Assembly (NCBI GenBank): GCA_003427395.1
Contig: BFEA01000089.1
Span: 1,230,612 to 1,294,427, forward strand
DNA: 63,816 nt
Reading direction: 5' to 3'
DNA from: Chara braunii
Taxonomy: Eukaryota; Streptophyta; Charophyceae; Charales; Characeae
Shown: in pieces, positions 31,926-43,264 of the stretch
Layout: the number at the start of each line of letters is the position of its first letter
How positions within the stretch are numbered: position 1 is the first letter of the stretch
The notes under the pieces: generated by a model
Database searches by the model: none
Seen by the model: the letters and a program-made list of their open reading frames with translations, nothing else
Told to the model about the DNA's origin: nothing
Translations under genes and position numbers: made by a program

Positions 31926-32508
31926 TTTCTACTTTGTTGAACAAGGACAAGACCGGGATAAATCACAGACTTGGCTGTGGCACGGGGAGGACGTCAACGG
32001 GCTCTTCTGACGGTTTAGCTCGAGGAGGACGATAACGGTACCCCTAACGGACTATGGTGAAGCTCGATCTCGAACTTTGGCCGCAATGGGCACGGGAGTC
32101 CAGTTCTGACGCTGAGAGTTCCAGTACGGTTCCCTGGGATCAGCGAGCGCGTTACCGGCATCACCCCATTGGGCACAGAATCCGTCCTAGGCTGTTCGTG
32201 AGATCTGTCGGGACTCGAACTGATTTTCCAGTTTCGGGCGCGGGGACTATTTCAAGGACTGGGACCAGCGCTGTGGACCCTATTATTCTAGATTAAATGG
32301 AATACATATATTGTTTCTTCCGAGCGCCGGTTTGTGAGTCATTCATCATCGCGTCTTCGATCGATTTCAGTGGTCATTGTGTGGGTCTGGACTAACCATT
32401 TTTCTTGCAGGTTACAGGAGTCCCGACCGACCCTCCCGTGGGTGACAGACACGGCGCGTGGCATAGGGTCTGGTCGGCGTGCCGGCAGACAACTTCTACC
32501 AGTCGACA

Positions 32509-33065
32509 GCGCGCCCTGGAGGCCCACGGCCAGCCTGAGGGCCGCAGTTTCGAGTTGAGGCAGCATTCATCTATTTTATTTATTTGCTGTCTTATTTCTA
32601 TCTGTTCAGGCGTCGTTTTGGACTTGCAGTTCATCCGAACAGACTTTTTGTCTGTTCGGACAAAGGCTGCATCTTGGGCCTTGTATGTTTAAAGGCAGGC
32701 CCTTTCGGGCCAGGTCCTCTTTTGTCCAGTTGCGGACACTCCCTGCTGCATCAGGAGAGAAGGCCCTGACGTCCGGTAGGGACCCAGGCAGGCCACGTTT
32801 TTGGCCTAGGACTAGAGGCACACGGAGCCACTCCGGCGAGGCCCAGCGCTACTTATAGCTGGGCCACGCTTGGGCAGACACAGTTCGAGTAGCTCAGTTC
32901 TTGGGCGACACACTGCTGGAGCAGCATGACACGGCGCTGTGCTAGGGAGTACAGGTGTAGGTAGGGCGAGGGGTGGAGGCCATACTTTCTTCGTCTCGCG
33001 GCTCTCGCCCTCCTTCCTTCCTCCTTGTTCCTTCTTCTTCTTCTTCTTCTTCTTCTTCTTCTTCT

Positions 33066-33106
<41 letters not shown>

Positions 33107-33509
33107 TAAAGGCAGAGGTTACATCGGGCATGGAGCCCAGGATCTGATTCAACATTTTTGTGGCAGACATTGATTGGACATTCGGCAGGGAGACTATTTT
33201 TGGACTTCTCTATCGCGATCTTGATCTTCTCCCTCACCTCCATCTTCATCTCGCCTCTCCCCCATCTCCTCATCTGTGGTATGTCCCCCATGTGCGTGTG
33301 CAAGGAGGGACCTTTCTCCCATGTATGCAGTCCCTCCTCCTCTCACATGTGTGGTGTATGATGGGGTGTTGCATCCGTATCTGACAGGTCAGGTCATATC
33401 TTTGAGTCTTCCGCTGCGCTACATTGTGCCATTTTCATATGTATCTGGATGTGCATTGCTTGTTGATGCTGTGCTGATGCTGCATTGTCCACCCGAGTCC
33501 TTTTCATCA
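32509..33509 (+). repeat. Gypsy-1 3' LTR, second part
   Basis: Begins with GCGC, the second copy of the Gypsy-2 target duplication, then GCCCTGGAGGCCCAC as at 713-727 of the 5' LTR. It runs to CATCA at 33509. It includes the conserved hairpin (32634-32660), the TATA-like stem-loop near 32840-32866 and the TTC plus GA tract. Confidence 0.92.
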
Positions 33510-33892
33510 CTTTGCGGATCCTTGGCTCCATATACATCGCTCAACTGAGCATGTGTCACCCTGGTGGTTGAAACTAGCTGTTATGCAGCCCCTATGCTGT
33601 CAAGTCTGATATTGCGCCACCACTGGACTTCTCACCAGGTCACTGCAAGATGAGGCAATTTGTTTTTGCAGGCAGTTTGTGTTTCTGAACTTTTCTCCTG
33701 AATTATTTTTGTAATATTCTCGTCCAATGAGATGGGAATTGATGTGCCAGTAGTTCCCAGCCTCGATTCCCTGGCGCTGAGAAATCTGCACTGCCATGGT
33801 GGGTGATTTGCCGGGCACCGCCAGCCTTTTTGCAATGGGCACTCTTGATAACCGGCGGGTGTCTTTTCAACGGCTGGGATAACCATTGGGGG
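33510..33892. other. Intervening sequence, no gene seen
   Basis: No coding feature. CCTGGTGGTTGAAAC at 33560-33574 resembles the MITE-like terminal repeat. The motif GGGCACCGCCAGCC at 33815-33828 is the family's internal core in reverse. Confidence 0.4.
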
Positions 33893-34029
33893 TTAAATCA
33901 CCAGTTCAGCCGGAGGTGCTGGACATTGGCGCCGCCAGCCATTGTGATCAGTAGGCCCGAGCCAGGAAAGTTCTCGAGTAGGCGGCAAAAAAAAATATAC
34001 AAGGCTGGGCCTGTGTACTGGTGGCTTAA
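33893..34029. mobile_element. MITE-like element M1
   Basis: Left end TTAAATCACCAGTTCAGCC. The right end, reverse-complemented, is TTAAGCCACCAGTACACAGG. The 137-bp inside holds the family core (reversed GGCTGGCGGCGCC). No coding capacity. No clear target duplication. Confidence 0.65.
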
Positions 34030-34229
34030 ATGCCCAAAGTTGGGGCACTCACGCTTTTGGGCTCCCCCAGTAGCCCCTTGCACCTCGGAGGGCGCACTGC
34101 CAGCAGTGTCACGAGGTTCACAGGTGGCCGATGGTTTAGGGTCCATTGCCCCCAGTGTCTGTTCAAAACAAAAGGAGGCCACATGGGGCTGATTCTTTTT
34201 TGGCCACTTCCGGTTTGTGTTTTCCCCCA

Positions 34230-34952
34230 CCTTAGAAACAACTAACTTCCCTGAACACCCCATCCAACTTCTACTGTGGACTAATATCCCCACTGACCTC
34301 AACAACACACAGAAGACATGGTACGGTATGATCAGGAAAGTCACGCTATGGGCTATATGGAAAAAGAGATGCAGCAGAACGATTGAAGGTCTATCGACGC
34401 CAAGAGAGAAGGTTTGGACAGAAACCAGGACGCTGATTCAGGCGGAGATCCTATGCAGATGGAACAAAACGAAACAGACACTTCCCGAGGACGACGAGAG
34501 AAAGAATACTATCCTCTCCAAGTTCNTCAAAGTGTGGCTGGTGGGAGGAAAAGTGGCTCAATTAAGAGACGACAGAATATGCTGGAAAGACTGGCACAAT
34601 TCGGAAACTAGCTGGAGAAGCCCACCGCTACAAGCTGAGGGCTGCCCGCAGGACCCACAGGCAACATAAGGACATGTACATGAGTCACAAGACACTATTG
34701 GTGGCTGAAATAGCAATTCGCGGGTCACTCTCCACTATCCTTGTTTCTTAAGATTATTTGACAGATTCCCACAGAGGGATCTGAGAGGGATTGCAGGGGA
34801 AGGCAAGCTGACAGTCAATCCTCCTAATGGGAGCAATCAATGCTGGTCAGGGTTCCTTCGCCCAAACGGAAGGAACCGTGAGTGGTTTCATGATGTATTC
34901 AATTTTGACTTGCCGGGGGAATAGTAACCGGACTGACGCTCCCCAGAACGGA

Positions 34953-34983
<31 letters not shown>
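34230..34983 (+). mobile_element. LINE fragment: ORF2 C-terminus plus 3' UTR and A-tail
   Basis: The frame at 34217-34669 contains TWYGMIRKVTLWAIWKKRCS and REKVWTETRTLIQAEILCRW, the region after the zinc-binding domain of LINE ORF2 proteins. It then holds FLKVWLVGG-like residues interrupted by an N at 34526. The 3' UTR includes AGTCAATC, a CTCC/GGAG stem and CAATCAATGCTGG (34813-34846). It ends in a 26-nt A tract (34956-34981). It is truncated at the 5' end, as is usual for LINE insertions. Confidence 0.7.
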
Positions 34984-34984
<1 letters not shown>

Positions 34985-35724
34985 ACAACTAACTTCATGG
35001 AATTGGGATTGCAGCCTTCTGGAAGCTATAACAGAGAAGTAGAAGTGCAGCTGCAGCCACTTGTCGTTGTGTGGTGGTTTCAGGACAGAGCCGCAGAATT
35101 GCACAGGACCAGCTCATGTAAATATATGTATGTCTATACCCAGAGGTCACGGCCACTCCCCTGAGCATGTCCATACCTTGAGGGCCACCCCCCCCCTGCA
35201 GCAGAATAAGTGAGTAAGTTCAGATCTGAACCGATGTCAGTCCCACGGGAACTTCCGATTCGGTTGCCGGAAATAATACTGGGTTGGTTGCCTACTGGGA
35301 AGTCTCCTTTCCAGCGCTACCATGACAGTACCCACCTGGGTCGATACCCGGCCTCTATAACAACCTGGGCTTTTATAAAGAAAAAAAGAAAAAAAAGGAG
35401 GTACGGCGTGGCATGCAAATGGGAAATGAGTTCACCGACCAAAACTAAACTATCATACCATCCAGCCACCTTCTCAGGATTGATCCAATGGAGGGCACCC
35501 AACTGTGCTTTGATCTATTATGGAAGCAATTCTAGAAGGGCAAAGAACATAACTAAAGGGGGAGAAAAGAAAGATGTACCAGAATGATGCTCGATGGTAA
35601 TTATGACACCTGACACAGACCTGAACCCTGAAGAGGAAAAATTTTCATACCCAGTCGATGTGGCTGAATTCTGCACGTGTGCCCACATAACTGATGATAA
35701 ACGGACCAAGGTTTCAATCTTGAC

Positions 35725-35725
<1 letters not shown>

Positions 35726-35758
<33 letters not shown>

Positions 35759-35809
35759 GTAATAATAATAATAATAATAGTAATAATAATAATAATAATA
35801 ATAATAGTA

Positions 35810-35860
<51 letters not shown>

Positions 35861-35861
35861 G
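35726..35861. repeat. (TAA)n microsatellite
   Basis: About 45 units with occasional TAG interruptions. It follows a segment resembling a LINE/SINE end (CTATAACAACCTGGGC at 35315-35360). Confidence 0.95.
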
Positions 35862-35922
35862 TGAAAAAAAAAGCAAAACAAAAAAAGTTGGCATCCAAAA
35901 TGTTCAGATTACCCCAATTAAA

Positions 35923-36105
35923 TTTAAATCACCAGTTCACAAGAACCTAAGTAGTGCTCTTACCGGTATAAGGGGCAAGAGCACTTGGCTTGGGGCCTGG
36001 GCTGGCCGCGAAAGCTGCAGCTCCACTTTGAAAAGGCGAGTTGCGGGCTTGCGAGCCTTGGAAGGCAGCTTCGTCAACTTAGGCTTGTGTGAACTGGTGG
36101 TTCAA
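35923..36105. mobile_element. MITE-like element M2 with ~30-bp terminal inverted repeats
   Basis: The left end TTTAAATCACCAGTTCACAA and the right end (reverse complement TTTGAACCACCAGTTCACAC) continue to match through CCTAAGT. 183 bp, non-coding. It overlaps or abuts M3. Confidence 0.75.
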
Positions 36106-36298
36106 ACCACTAGTATGTTTTCCAGCCATTTTTCAAAGACACGGCTGTGCGCGTGTCGCATTCTTCGGGGTCAGCCTACTGGGCCAAAATGGCTGGCAGT
36201 GCCAGCTAATAGAAGGCCTGCATTGATTCGTCTTTTTTTGGCGTGCACGGCAACTCCGGGTTTGGCAGGGAAGGATCAAAAGTACTCGTGGTTTAACC
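36101..36298. mobile_element. MITE-like element M3
   Basis: The left end TTCAAACCACTAGTATGTTT pairs with the right end (reverse complement GGTTAAACCACGAGTACTTT). The family core CTACTGGGCC, AAAATGGCTGGCAGTGCC lies at 36175-36205. Confidence 0.65.
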
Positions 36299-36689
36299 AC
36301 TCCTCGCTCAAGTTCCAACCTTCGAATTTTGGAGTAGTACAAACAACCGAAAATGCTCCCACACAGGAGCAAACACTGGCCCCGCAGCCTCCCTATGCAC
36401 CGCTGCCACCACCTCCTCACCAGTACTATACAGCCCTCACCCCTCCTGCCCTGGGCCCTCCCTCCCCCCCGTGCTCCCACTCGCCCACACCCCGCTGCCC
36501 ATCATCCCGGAACCCCTCTACTCACAATCCCTGACACTCCTTACCCCAATGGATTCCTCTGCCAATCCCTACCCCCCCCCCCCCATCCAGCCTTTTCTCC
36601 GACCTGCCCCAATTGCCCATGTACCCCCGCTCACCCCCTCTACTGTACCGCGGGAGACATTCCCTTTTTTTTTCTCCTTTTGAAACACG
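36299..36689. other. C-rich non-coding stretch
   Basis: Proline-rich chance frames arise from long CCCC runs (36360-36650). Nothing supports a gene. Confidence 0.4.
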
Positions 36690-36745
36690 CTCCGATCCAT
36701 TCGTGGGGAGCAGCACGTGCCGGGAACCGGGCCCAGCGTCCCCAT
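36690..36745 (-). repeat. LINE-type 3' tail hairpin, minus strand
   Basis: Read on the minus strand: GGGACGCTGGGCCCGGTTCC then CGGC, GTGCTGCTCCCCACGAATGG. The stem is GCTGGG/CCCGGC (one T-G wobble) around CCCGGTT. Confidence 0.7.
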
Positions 36746-36899
36746 ATCACTATCACAGCTCGTCTTTATCTTGGGGATGTCGAGCAAAGCAAGGATCTCA
36801 CATGACTAATTCGTCAGCGAGCCCGGGGCTCATTGTCAGTAGGGACAAACAAAGAGTCAAGAGTCTGGTCCAGAGGAGTGTATCATAGACATGGATTCA

Positions 36900-37045
36900 C
36901 ATGCTGGACAGTCAATCCCCTGCATGGAGGGTAATCACTACTAGTCCAGAATCACAACTCTTTTATGTTACCCTTTAAAATGGAACCCTGGACTCGCTTT
37001 CCAGCCGGTGAAGCTCCACACCTATAGAAAGGAGCCTTCAACAAC
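36900..37045 (+). repeat. LINE-type 3' UTR fragment with both hairpins
   Basis: ACAGTCAATCCCCTGCATGG starts at 36908, then GGTAATCACT. The tail CCTGGACTCGCTTTCCAG lies at 36986-37003, with stem CTGGA/TCCAG, followed by AAGCTCCACACC. Confidence 0.65.
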
Positions 37046-37080
37046 ATGGTCCTCCTTACGGGGAACGCTCATATCATCTC

Positions 37081-37262
37081 CTTAAACTACCAGTAATTGG
37101 CCCATACATCGGCTGCAGGCCCCTCACGTTAACTCACCGCAACTTTCGGGGCTGTAACGCCTTTGATAAATCTCGTCAATGTTTTTGTCGCGTTCACGGC
37201 ATCTGGAAGTTGCAGTGAAGTGCCTGCGGCCGATGCATGGTCCAAGTACTGGTGGTTTAAGC
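37081..37262. mobile_element. MITE-like element M4 with ~40-bp inverted repeats
   Basis: The left end CTTAAACTACCAGTAATTGG continues as CCCATACATCGGCTGCAGGC. The right end, reverse-complemented, is CTTAAACCACCAGTACTTGG and ACCATGCATCGGCCGCAGGC. This is the best-preserved pair in the window. Confidence 0.8.
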
Positions 37263-37870
37263 AAGATCAGGTGTCAGGATTACACTTAAAAAAGAAAAGG
37301 AAACAAGGACGGAGCCTCAGCAGAGTCCAAGTTCTTATTACTTTTTATTTTATTTTATTTTATTGAAAAGCCCAGGTTGTTGTAGGGGGCAGGTTCCAGC
37401 CTTATGGTGGTTACTGTCATAGGAGCGCCGTAGCCCAATCAGCTATTAGTTGTCCTGACTATTTCTTGTGGGATCGCCACCCTACTCTCCTCTCCTCGAT
37501 TCTCCTACCGCACCCCTATTCCTACTATCCTACCTCAGTGTTAATCACTCTGGACTATCACCCGTCCATCCCAATGGGTGACTTGGACCAAACAGCACTT
37601 ATACGAACCATGCTAACCAGATCATGACCCTACCCAGCCCTAGTTGAAGCATGATCGAGTGAACCCTGTCACACGGGTACTTCGGACGCCAGGCTCAAGC
37701 AGTGTTTCTAGCAGTCACTTCCACATTCTACCCTAATGATGGGCCTAATCCCTACCAATCATATCACTGGCCGTATCTGATGGCCGCCCCAAGCCCAGAC
37801 CCTAGTCTATGACACTCCTAGCAGAGACCAGACTCCCCTCCTGGCACTGTAGTTATTTTTTTTGTACTAA
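37263..37870. other. Intervening sequence, no gene seen
   Basis: Contains a TTTTA run at 37339-37364. No coding frame or family match. Confidence 0.4.
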
Positions 37871-37879
37871 CAACCAGAC

Positions 37880-38022
37880 CCATAGGCTGTGTGTGTGTCC
37901 GTAGACTATATGTATGTATCCTCAGACTGTGTAGCTATGCCCGTAGGCTGTATGTATGTCTTGTGAACTGTATAGGCCTGCCGGCTGTGTGTATATGTAT
38001 GCCTGTAGGTTATGCATGTGTA
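37880..38022. repeat. Imperfect ~30-bp minisatellite
   Basis: Four to five units of the type CCGTAGGCTGTATGTATGT between 37888 and 38015. Confidence 0.6.
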
Positions 38023-38128
38023 TGAACCCGAACCCAAAATTATCAGTATGTGGAACAGTTGGGTTCTACCTTCTATGCTACAGTTTCAAATGATACAACT
38101 GTGCCATATGGCAGACTGGGGAGATCAT

Positions 38129-38248
38129 CAGAACAACCAATCACAGATGTGCTCCATTCTCCCACCACAGTCAAACCCTGACATACATCAGAACAACCAA
38201 TAACTAACGCCCTCCACTCTCCCACCACAGTCAAACCCCAAATGCAAC
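38129..38248. repeat. 60-bp tandem duplication
   Basis: CAGAACAACCAATCACAGAT begins at 38129 and its diverged copy CAGAACAACCAATAACTAAC at 38189. Both end in CTCCCACCACAGTCAAACCC. Confidence 0.85.
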
Positions 38249-38452
38249 AATCCTGGACTAATTCCCTTGGGCGGCCCAGGCAGTGTCTGTAATCCTTACC
38301 ATGCACCAACCAAGGGAATTGTATCTGGTTGTACAGCCGTGCGTTGCTCAACGCACTCCAGTGTTCATGTGCGAGGCCGCAGAGTTTTGAACCCACAACC
38401 TCAAGCCACAATGCGCATTTCCAACCGGCGTTCCACCCACTGAGCCGGTACT
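38245..38452 (-). mobile_element. tRNA-derived SINE, family B, copy 1
   Basis: On the minus strand: A box GGCTCAGTGGG, then GCCGGTTGGAAATGCGCATT, B box GGTTCAAAACT. Further down comes GCATGGTAAGGATTACAGAC, then ACTGCCTGGGC. The same head and the GGTAAGCGATTACAGACACT body recur at 53158-53375 on the plus strand. Confidence 0.75.
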
Positions 38453-39100
38453 AAAGCAGTCGGGTCTCAGGCTGAAAAGCGCTGTGGGAAAAAAAATTGA
38501 GGTCTTCTTGTAGCCCTTCTGAGTTTTAGTCTATCGCAGTAATTCGTGACTTCCCTTAAATTTTTTGGGTTTTCTTAAGTGATTCTCAGCCGGAGGTGGG
38601 TAATGGCCCCAGTATTTTACATGTTTCGCATAATCTTGTAAGCGACGCCGGGCCCGGTTCCCAGCACGTGAAAAGTGGGGGGGCAAAGGGGGGGGGGGGA
38701 GAGAAGGGGGGAGAGGTTTTATGATAACTTTATATGATGTCTACTAGCAGGTCTGCCAGGATATATATATGATGGGGATGACGACTCGCTTGAGTAGGCC
38801 TTAGTGAACAATCAACTTGCCCGTAGCCAAAGTGGGCCGCCGGAGCTGTGATACCGAGCTGGAGGCGGTTGAGCTTCAAGATTTGGTACCTCAATGCCTA
38901 GACACACACATACTATGGTGTATCTGTGCCGCTGCACCCACAGCCACAGCCACACACATCCACTGAAAAGTTGAAAACAATTAAACCACCAGTACCTCCG
39001 AGTATATTTTACCTGATGCAAGTTTTTTTTTTTTTTTTTTTTTTTAATTATAGCTGGGAAACAGGGCCGGCGTCCCTTACATCACATGGCAGCCCTTCCG
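38453..39100. other. Intervening sequence with a LINE-type tail
   Basis: A tail hairpin lies at 38647-38665 (GCCGGG/CCCAGC around CCCGGTT), followed by a G-rich run (38676-38715). CCACCAGTACCTCCGAG (38986-39002) is a MITE-like end. A T tract lies at 39028-39045. No gene. Confidence 0.5.
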
Positions 39101-39104
39101 AATA

Positions 39105-39232
39105 AACCAGGAACTACAGCCTGGTAGAGATCTGGGCCACACAAACACAGCAGTACACTATTGGTCCCCATGATGAACGCTTCATGACAAACAGCAGCAC
39201 TGGCCCTCTGTTTACAGACACTGCATTGAGCC
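39105..39232. repeat. Dispersed repeat family D, copy 1
   Basis: CAGCCTGGTAGAGATCTGGG, then ACTATTGGTCCCCATGATGA, then AACAGCAGCACTGGCCCTCT. Copies recur at 40303-40380 and 41189-41275, with a partial one near 40690-40790. The origin is unknown. Confidence 0.7.
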
Positions 39233-39441
39233 TCACTGCTCGCCACATTGAGCACACGCACACACACACATTGAGAGATCACACGAAGTCCACTCTGGAG
39301 ACCAGAGATGCAAAGTCCAGAATAGCGCAGCTTAGAGATTCCAACGAATTATCATATTTAACAGTTTCGGAGTTCCAGTCACCAAGCGCTCAACAGCGCA
39401 GAGTTCAGCAACCCAATTCCAGCATCCTCATCTAAGGTAGG

Positions 39442-39445
<4 letters not shown>

Positions 39446-39500
<55 letters not shown>

Positions 39501-39530
39501 NNNNNNNNNNNNNNNNNNNNNNNNNNNNNN

Positions 39531-39576
<46 letters not shown>
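39446..39576. repeat. (CT)n microsatellite containing an assembly gap
   Basis: CT repeats flank 30 Ns at 39501-39530. The true length is unknown. Confidence 0.97.
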
Positions 39577-39582
<6 letters not shown>

Positions 39583-39984
39583 CATGCATGTGCTCACTCT
39601 CTCCCTCTACTCTCTCTCCCTCTCTCTCCCTACTTGAGGATCTTGACTCTGAATACATCCGCTGCCACTCATCTCTATCTCCTATCACTAGCTATGCGGC
39701 TATGGCCGCCTTCCCTCTCAGTGGAAGCGCTGCCTGGCAGGGCTCTCGCGCTCATGCGACACACAAGCGCTTCAGCAGCACTTCCACACTTCTCACGAAT
39801 GAGCAATCTGCTTGAAATGTGGCTGGCCAGTCCTTATATTGACTTGGACTGAGCTTCAGCTCGTCCCAGCCTCTGCTTCTTTTGGTTTGACTTGGTACTG
39901 GTACCACATGCCCACGGCCTGTTTGCTTCAGAATGCCAAGGCCTGGTACTTTCCCGAATTTTCATTGGTGTGCTGCTGCTTGGG

Positions 39985-40170
39985 CCTGTGAGTCACGACT
40001 TTTCACCTGTGAAACCTGACTTTTGACTGCGGGATGTGACTCTTGCCTCTGGGACAGGAATTTTGCCTGGGGAAGTGTCCTTTGCCTGTGGGATATGACT
40101 TTTTCAATATGAGACGTAATTTTTGCTTATAGAACGCAACCTTTGCCTCTGGGATGTGACTGTTCCGGGT
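39985..40170. repeat. ~21-bp minisatellite
   Basis: About nine degenerate units of the type GACTCTTGCCTCTGGGA, e.g. GACTTTTGACTGCGGGATGT and CTTTGCCTGTGGGATAT. Confidence 0.7.
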
Positions 40171-40302
40171 GCCTGTTGGACTTGACTCCTAAGGTACCCG
40201 ACTGTGACCTTTCTGAACTAGCCGACTAGCCAACTTGGCCTCCCTTGGCCTGAGACCTTGACCCTGAAATTCGAATTTGGGGTCTTCATCGTGGAATGCC
40301 TT

Positions 40303-41300
40303 TCAGGCAATAGACTATTGGTCCGAATGATGAACGCATCACAACAAACAGCAGCACTGACCCTCTGTTTACAGACACAATCTATAAATAGAACAATACC
40401 TCCAATCATGACATTTGACTGCCTGCTCATTGACAAGCAGATTGTCAGGAAAACAGTCTGTCAACCTTTTTTTTTCTTTCCCCAACAATCTATCAAATTA
40501 GGTGGATATCTGGTGCTCATTTGTTACCAACCAGGCAATCAAGCACTTCCTTTTTTTTTTCTTTTCCGTCTCAATGGAATGCCATGATAACAACGAAAGA
40601 GCATGCCATATGGACAAGTGTTTGGCACAAATGTGACGTTATATAGGAAAGCAACGACACAGGCAAAGGAAAAAAAAAAGAAAGAAAGAACAAGCAAACA
40701 AACAGCAGCACTACAAGTCTACAACTAACTTCAACAAAGATATGTAGGTAGCAAGCAGAAGTAGAAAGGAGAATGACTGTACTTGAACTGGATCTGTTGT
40801 CTAGGTTGTACACTTTCCTATATCTACGAATACAGATAGACTCACTCAACCTGAATGATGAGAGGAGACTTCCATTCCAGAGGGCGAATGATAGGCGGGG
40901 ATTGTCCTAGCAGTCATTAGCCTTTTGATGAAACACACTTCTTGGCTTTGGACAAGGGGTTACAGGATGGGGTGTGGGCGTTCTGACAGCTCTCAAAAAA
41001 TGAAAGACGAGATTAAAAAAAAAAAAAAAAAAAGACGGGATTGAAAAAGAAGTAGAAACTTAGAAAGTAGATACAAAAACGCAGTTTGAAAGGAAAAATG
41101 AAAGAGATGCAGAAGCCTATTGTAAAAGGGCCCTCCTACAAACAAAAAAAACAAGCCTAGGTCTATAGAAGAATGAAACGGGCACTCCAGCCTGGTATAT
41201 ATCTGGGCCCCCAAAACACAGCAACAGACTATTGGTCAGAATGATGAAAATATCACAGCAAACTGCAGCACTTTAACTAACTTGAACCAAAATATCGGAG
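40303..41300. repeat. Family D repeats, copies 2-4
   Basis: ACTATTGGTCCGAATGATGA (40313-40332) and ACTATTGGTCAGAATGATGA (41227-41246) repeat the block seen at 39105-39232. CAAACAGCAGCACTACAAGT near 40697 is a further partial copy with its own downstream AACTAACTTCAACAAAGATA. No coding sequence. Confidence 0.6.
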
Positions 41301-42837
41301 TTGTATATACGCTGGGGGACACCTAAGTAACAAGTAGAAGTAGACAGTGGATACAACAACACATTTTGAGAGGACAAAATGAAAGAGATACAGAAAAGCC
41401 TGCACGGCAATGAAAAATGAACCGGCACGGGCAGTTTTTTTTGCTGTTTGCATGGAGCTGCCAACCATTCGGCTCGGTAGGCTGAGTCCCAAAAGCCATG
41501 TCGGAACAAAATAGCTGGGAAAGGTACTGGTGGTTGAATGCTCTATTTTGTAGGGCTTTGCCCCTGCGGTTACTTCATTGTGTCCAAAACAGAATTCGGG
41601 TTCATGGGGATGGAGAGGTGGACGCAAGGTTGCTTTTTTCGGTTAAGGAACAGTGTCTCTCAGGCCCCATTTCCCAAATGTGGGTTTCTGCTGCCCCTGA
41701 GAAATCTTAATCACTGCAGTGTGCGCTTTGCCTGGCACCACCCGCCTTTTTCCGATGGCCACTCCTAGCAGGTCTGTCTGAGATGGGGAGGCAATCTACT
41801 CACTTCCGTCATTGAGGGAGTACAGGGCATTAACAGTCAGCTCAAGTTTCTGGTAGTAGCCTGGGGGATGTTGAAAAAAAACTTAAAAAAGTTTTGGGAA
41901 TCTCAAAGTAGCCTAGCCAACCGGCACTTGGGTGTCCTTTTGCCAAGTGCATGGTCTGCATCTGGGCATAGAGTTGCCCAGACACCTTCTGGCTTGGCTA
42001 TTTCTTTGTGTCACTCTTCTTGACGAGCATCAGCCAAAGCTAAGTTGACCTCTTACCGGTAAACACGGTACGAGAAGCCCACTCCAACACCCTGGACCCA
42101 AGGGGTGTACCCAAGGAGTATGCAAAATTCCCGGCCATGAAAAATTCCGAAAAAGATTAGGGATGTTGCTTAGGTTACTCCGTATCAGGGAAAAAGGATA
42201 AAAAGTTAAAAACTATTAAAAGCGGAATGAGAAATGGTTTGGCCCATGAAAGCATATTTGCACCAAACTGAGTGCAGATTTCAATCAAAGTTGGTGTGAC
42301 CCCGTACGAGTGACATTTCAGGCTGGGCACGCCTAGGGAGTCGGTCATACAAATAGGCTCAGCTGAACTGGTGGTTTACACCATGACTACCTCTCAGGCT
42401 CATTTTCTCGATGCTTGTTTTTTCCCGCCCCTTGAACTTCCGATTCATTGTGTTGATGGGCGAAATAATAATAATGTTTATTAATTTATGAAATTATTAT
42501 AATAAAATTGTTCCCTTATACGCCAGCATGTACCCTACATCCCTGATTTTTCTCAGATTTATGTGTCGAAGGACGTGAGAGTGAAAAAATCGGAGAAGTG
42601 AGGACACTGAAGTATTTCTCCCTTTCCTTGGGACTTCCCACCCTCGGTAGGCTAAACCCTTCCGCAACACTGTATCAACTGCCCATTTGAAAGTCCCCTT
42701 CGGGTTATCATGGGGCCACAGAAAGGCCTGCCATCTACGTTGGAATAAGGCCGGCTGCACCACCCAAATTGCAGGCTGTGGTGGGTCGGATTTCTCAGGG
42801 GCGATAAGAGCAGCCCCAATAACGGGTTCCTATGTTG
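41301..42837. other. Intervening sequence with MITE-like ends
   Basis: TACTGGTGGTTGAATGC (41525-41541) and GAACTGGTGGTTTACACC (42364-42381) are terminal-repeat fragments. No partner ends were found nearby. Otherwise no gene or family is recognised. Confidence 0.4.
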
Positions 42838-42900
42838 AAGGCTCCATCTATTGGTGGGGAGCTGCATCTGCTGGAAACCGGGTCCAGCGTCCCTGTACAA
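42838..42900 (-). repeat. LINE-type 3' tail hairpin, minus strand
   Basis: Minus strand: GGGACGCTGGACCCGGTTTC then CAGC, followed by GCTCCCCACCAATAGATGGA. The perfect stem GCTGGA/TCCAGC is at 42870-42875/42883-42888. Confidence 0.8.
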
Positions 42901-43264
42901 TGTACAATGTTGTGCTAATATGTGCATATGCATGGACCACCTATACTGTGAGCATGATGCAGTGTGAGTATGTTTGTATGTCGTGTGGCCTGTCTATCCT
43001 ATGTGTTGTGTGCATCTGCTGGCCGTATGCCTGTCTAGTGTATACAATACTGCATGCGTATGTTTGCGAGTATGCTTGTGTGGTTTGCACATGCTGAGTT
43101 CTGTATTAAGATATTCCAGGCTGTGATGTCTGTGCCTGAGCAACTTAACTTGCCCCTCTTCCCTCCCTGCCTGATTCCCTGAAACCCTGCTTTTGCCCTT
43201 CAACCCTTGAACCCATAAACCCTCTTCCGCCTGTTGTCTGAGCTCAGCCTGCTCTCTTAGTCCA

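Larger units (their letters stand above)
29440..32508 (+). repeat. Gypsy-2 3' LTR
   Basis: Second copy of 14883-17876, 3069 bp, ending GTCGACA followed by GCGC. It carries the same arrays and splice signals. It is about 75 bp longer, mostly because of an extra tandem unit at 30840-30970 that contains a sequencing adaptor. It is otherwise nearly identical, so Gypsy-2 is much younger than Gypsy-1, yet its genes are already broken. Confidence 0.93.

Noticed and set aside
35518-35898. Poly-Ile/poly-Leu frames
   Set aside because: Translation of the TAA microsatellite.
36353-36805. Proline-rich protein genes on the plus strand
   Set aside because: Chance frames through C-runs next to LINE tail sequence.
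39379-39815. Leu-Ser/Arg-Glu repeat frames
   Set aside because: Translation of the CT microsatellite with an N gap.
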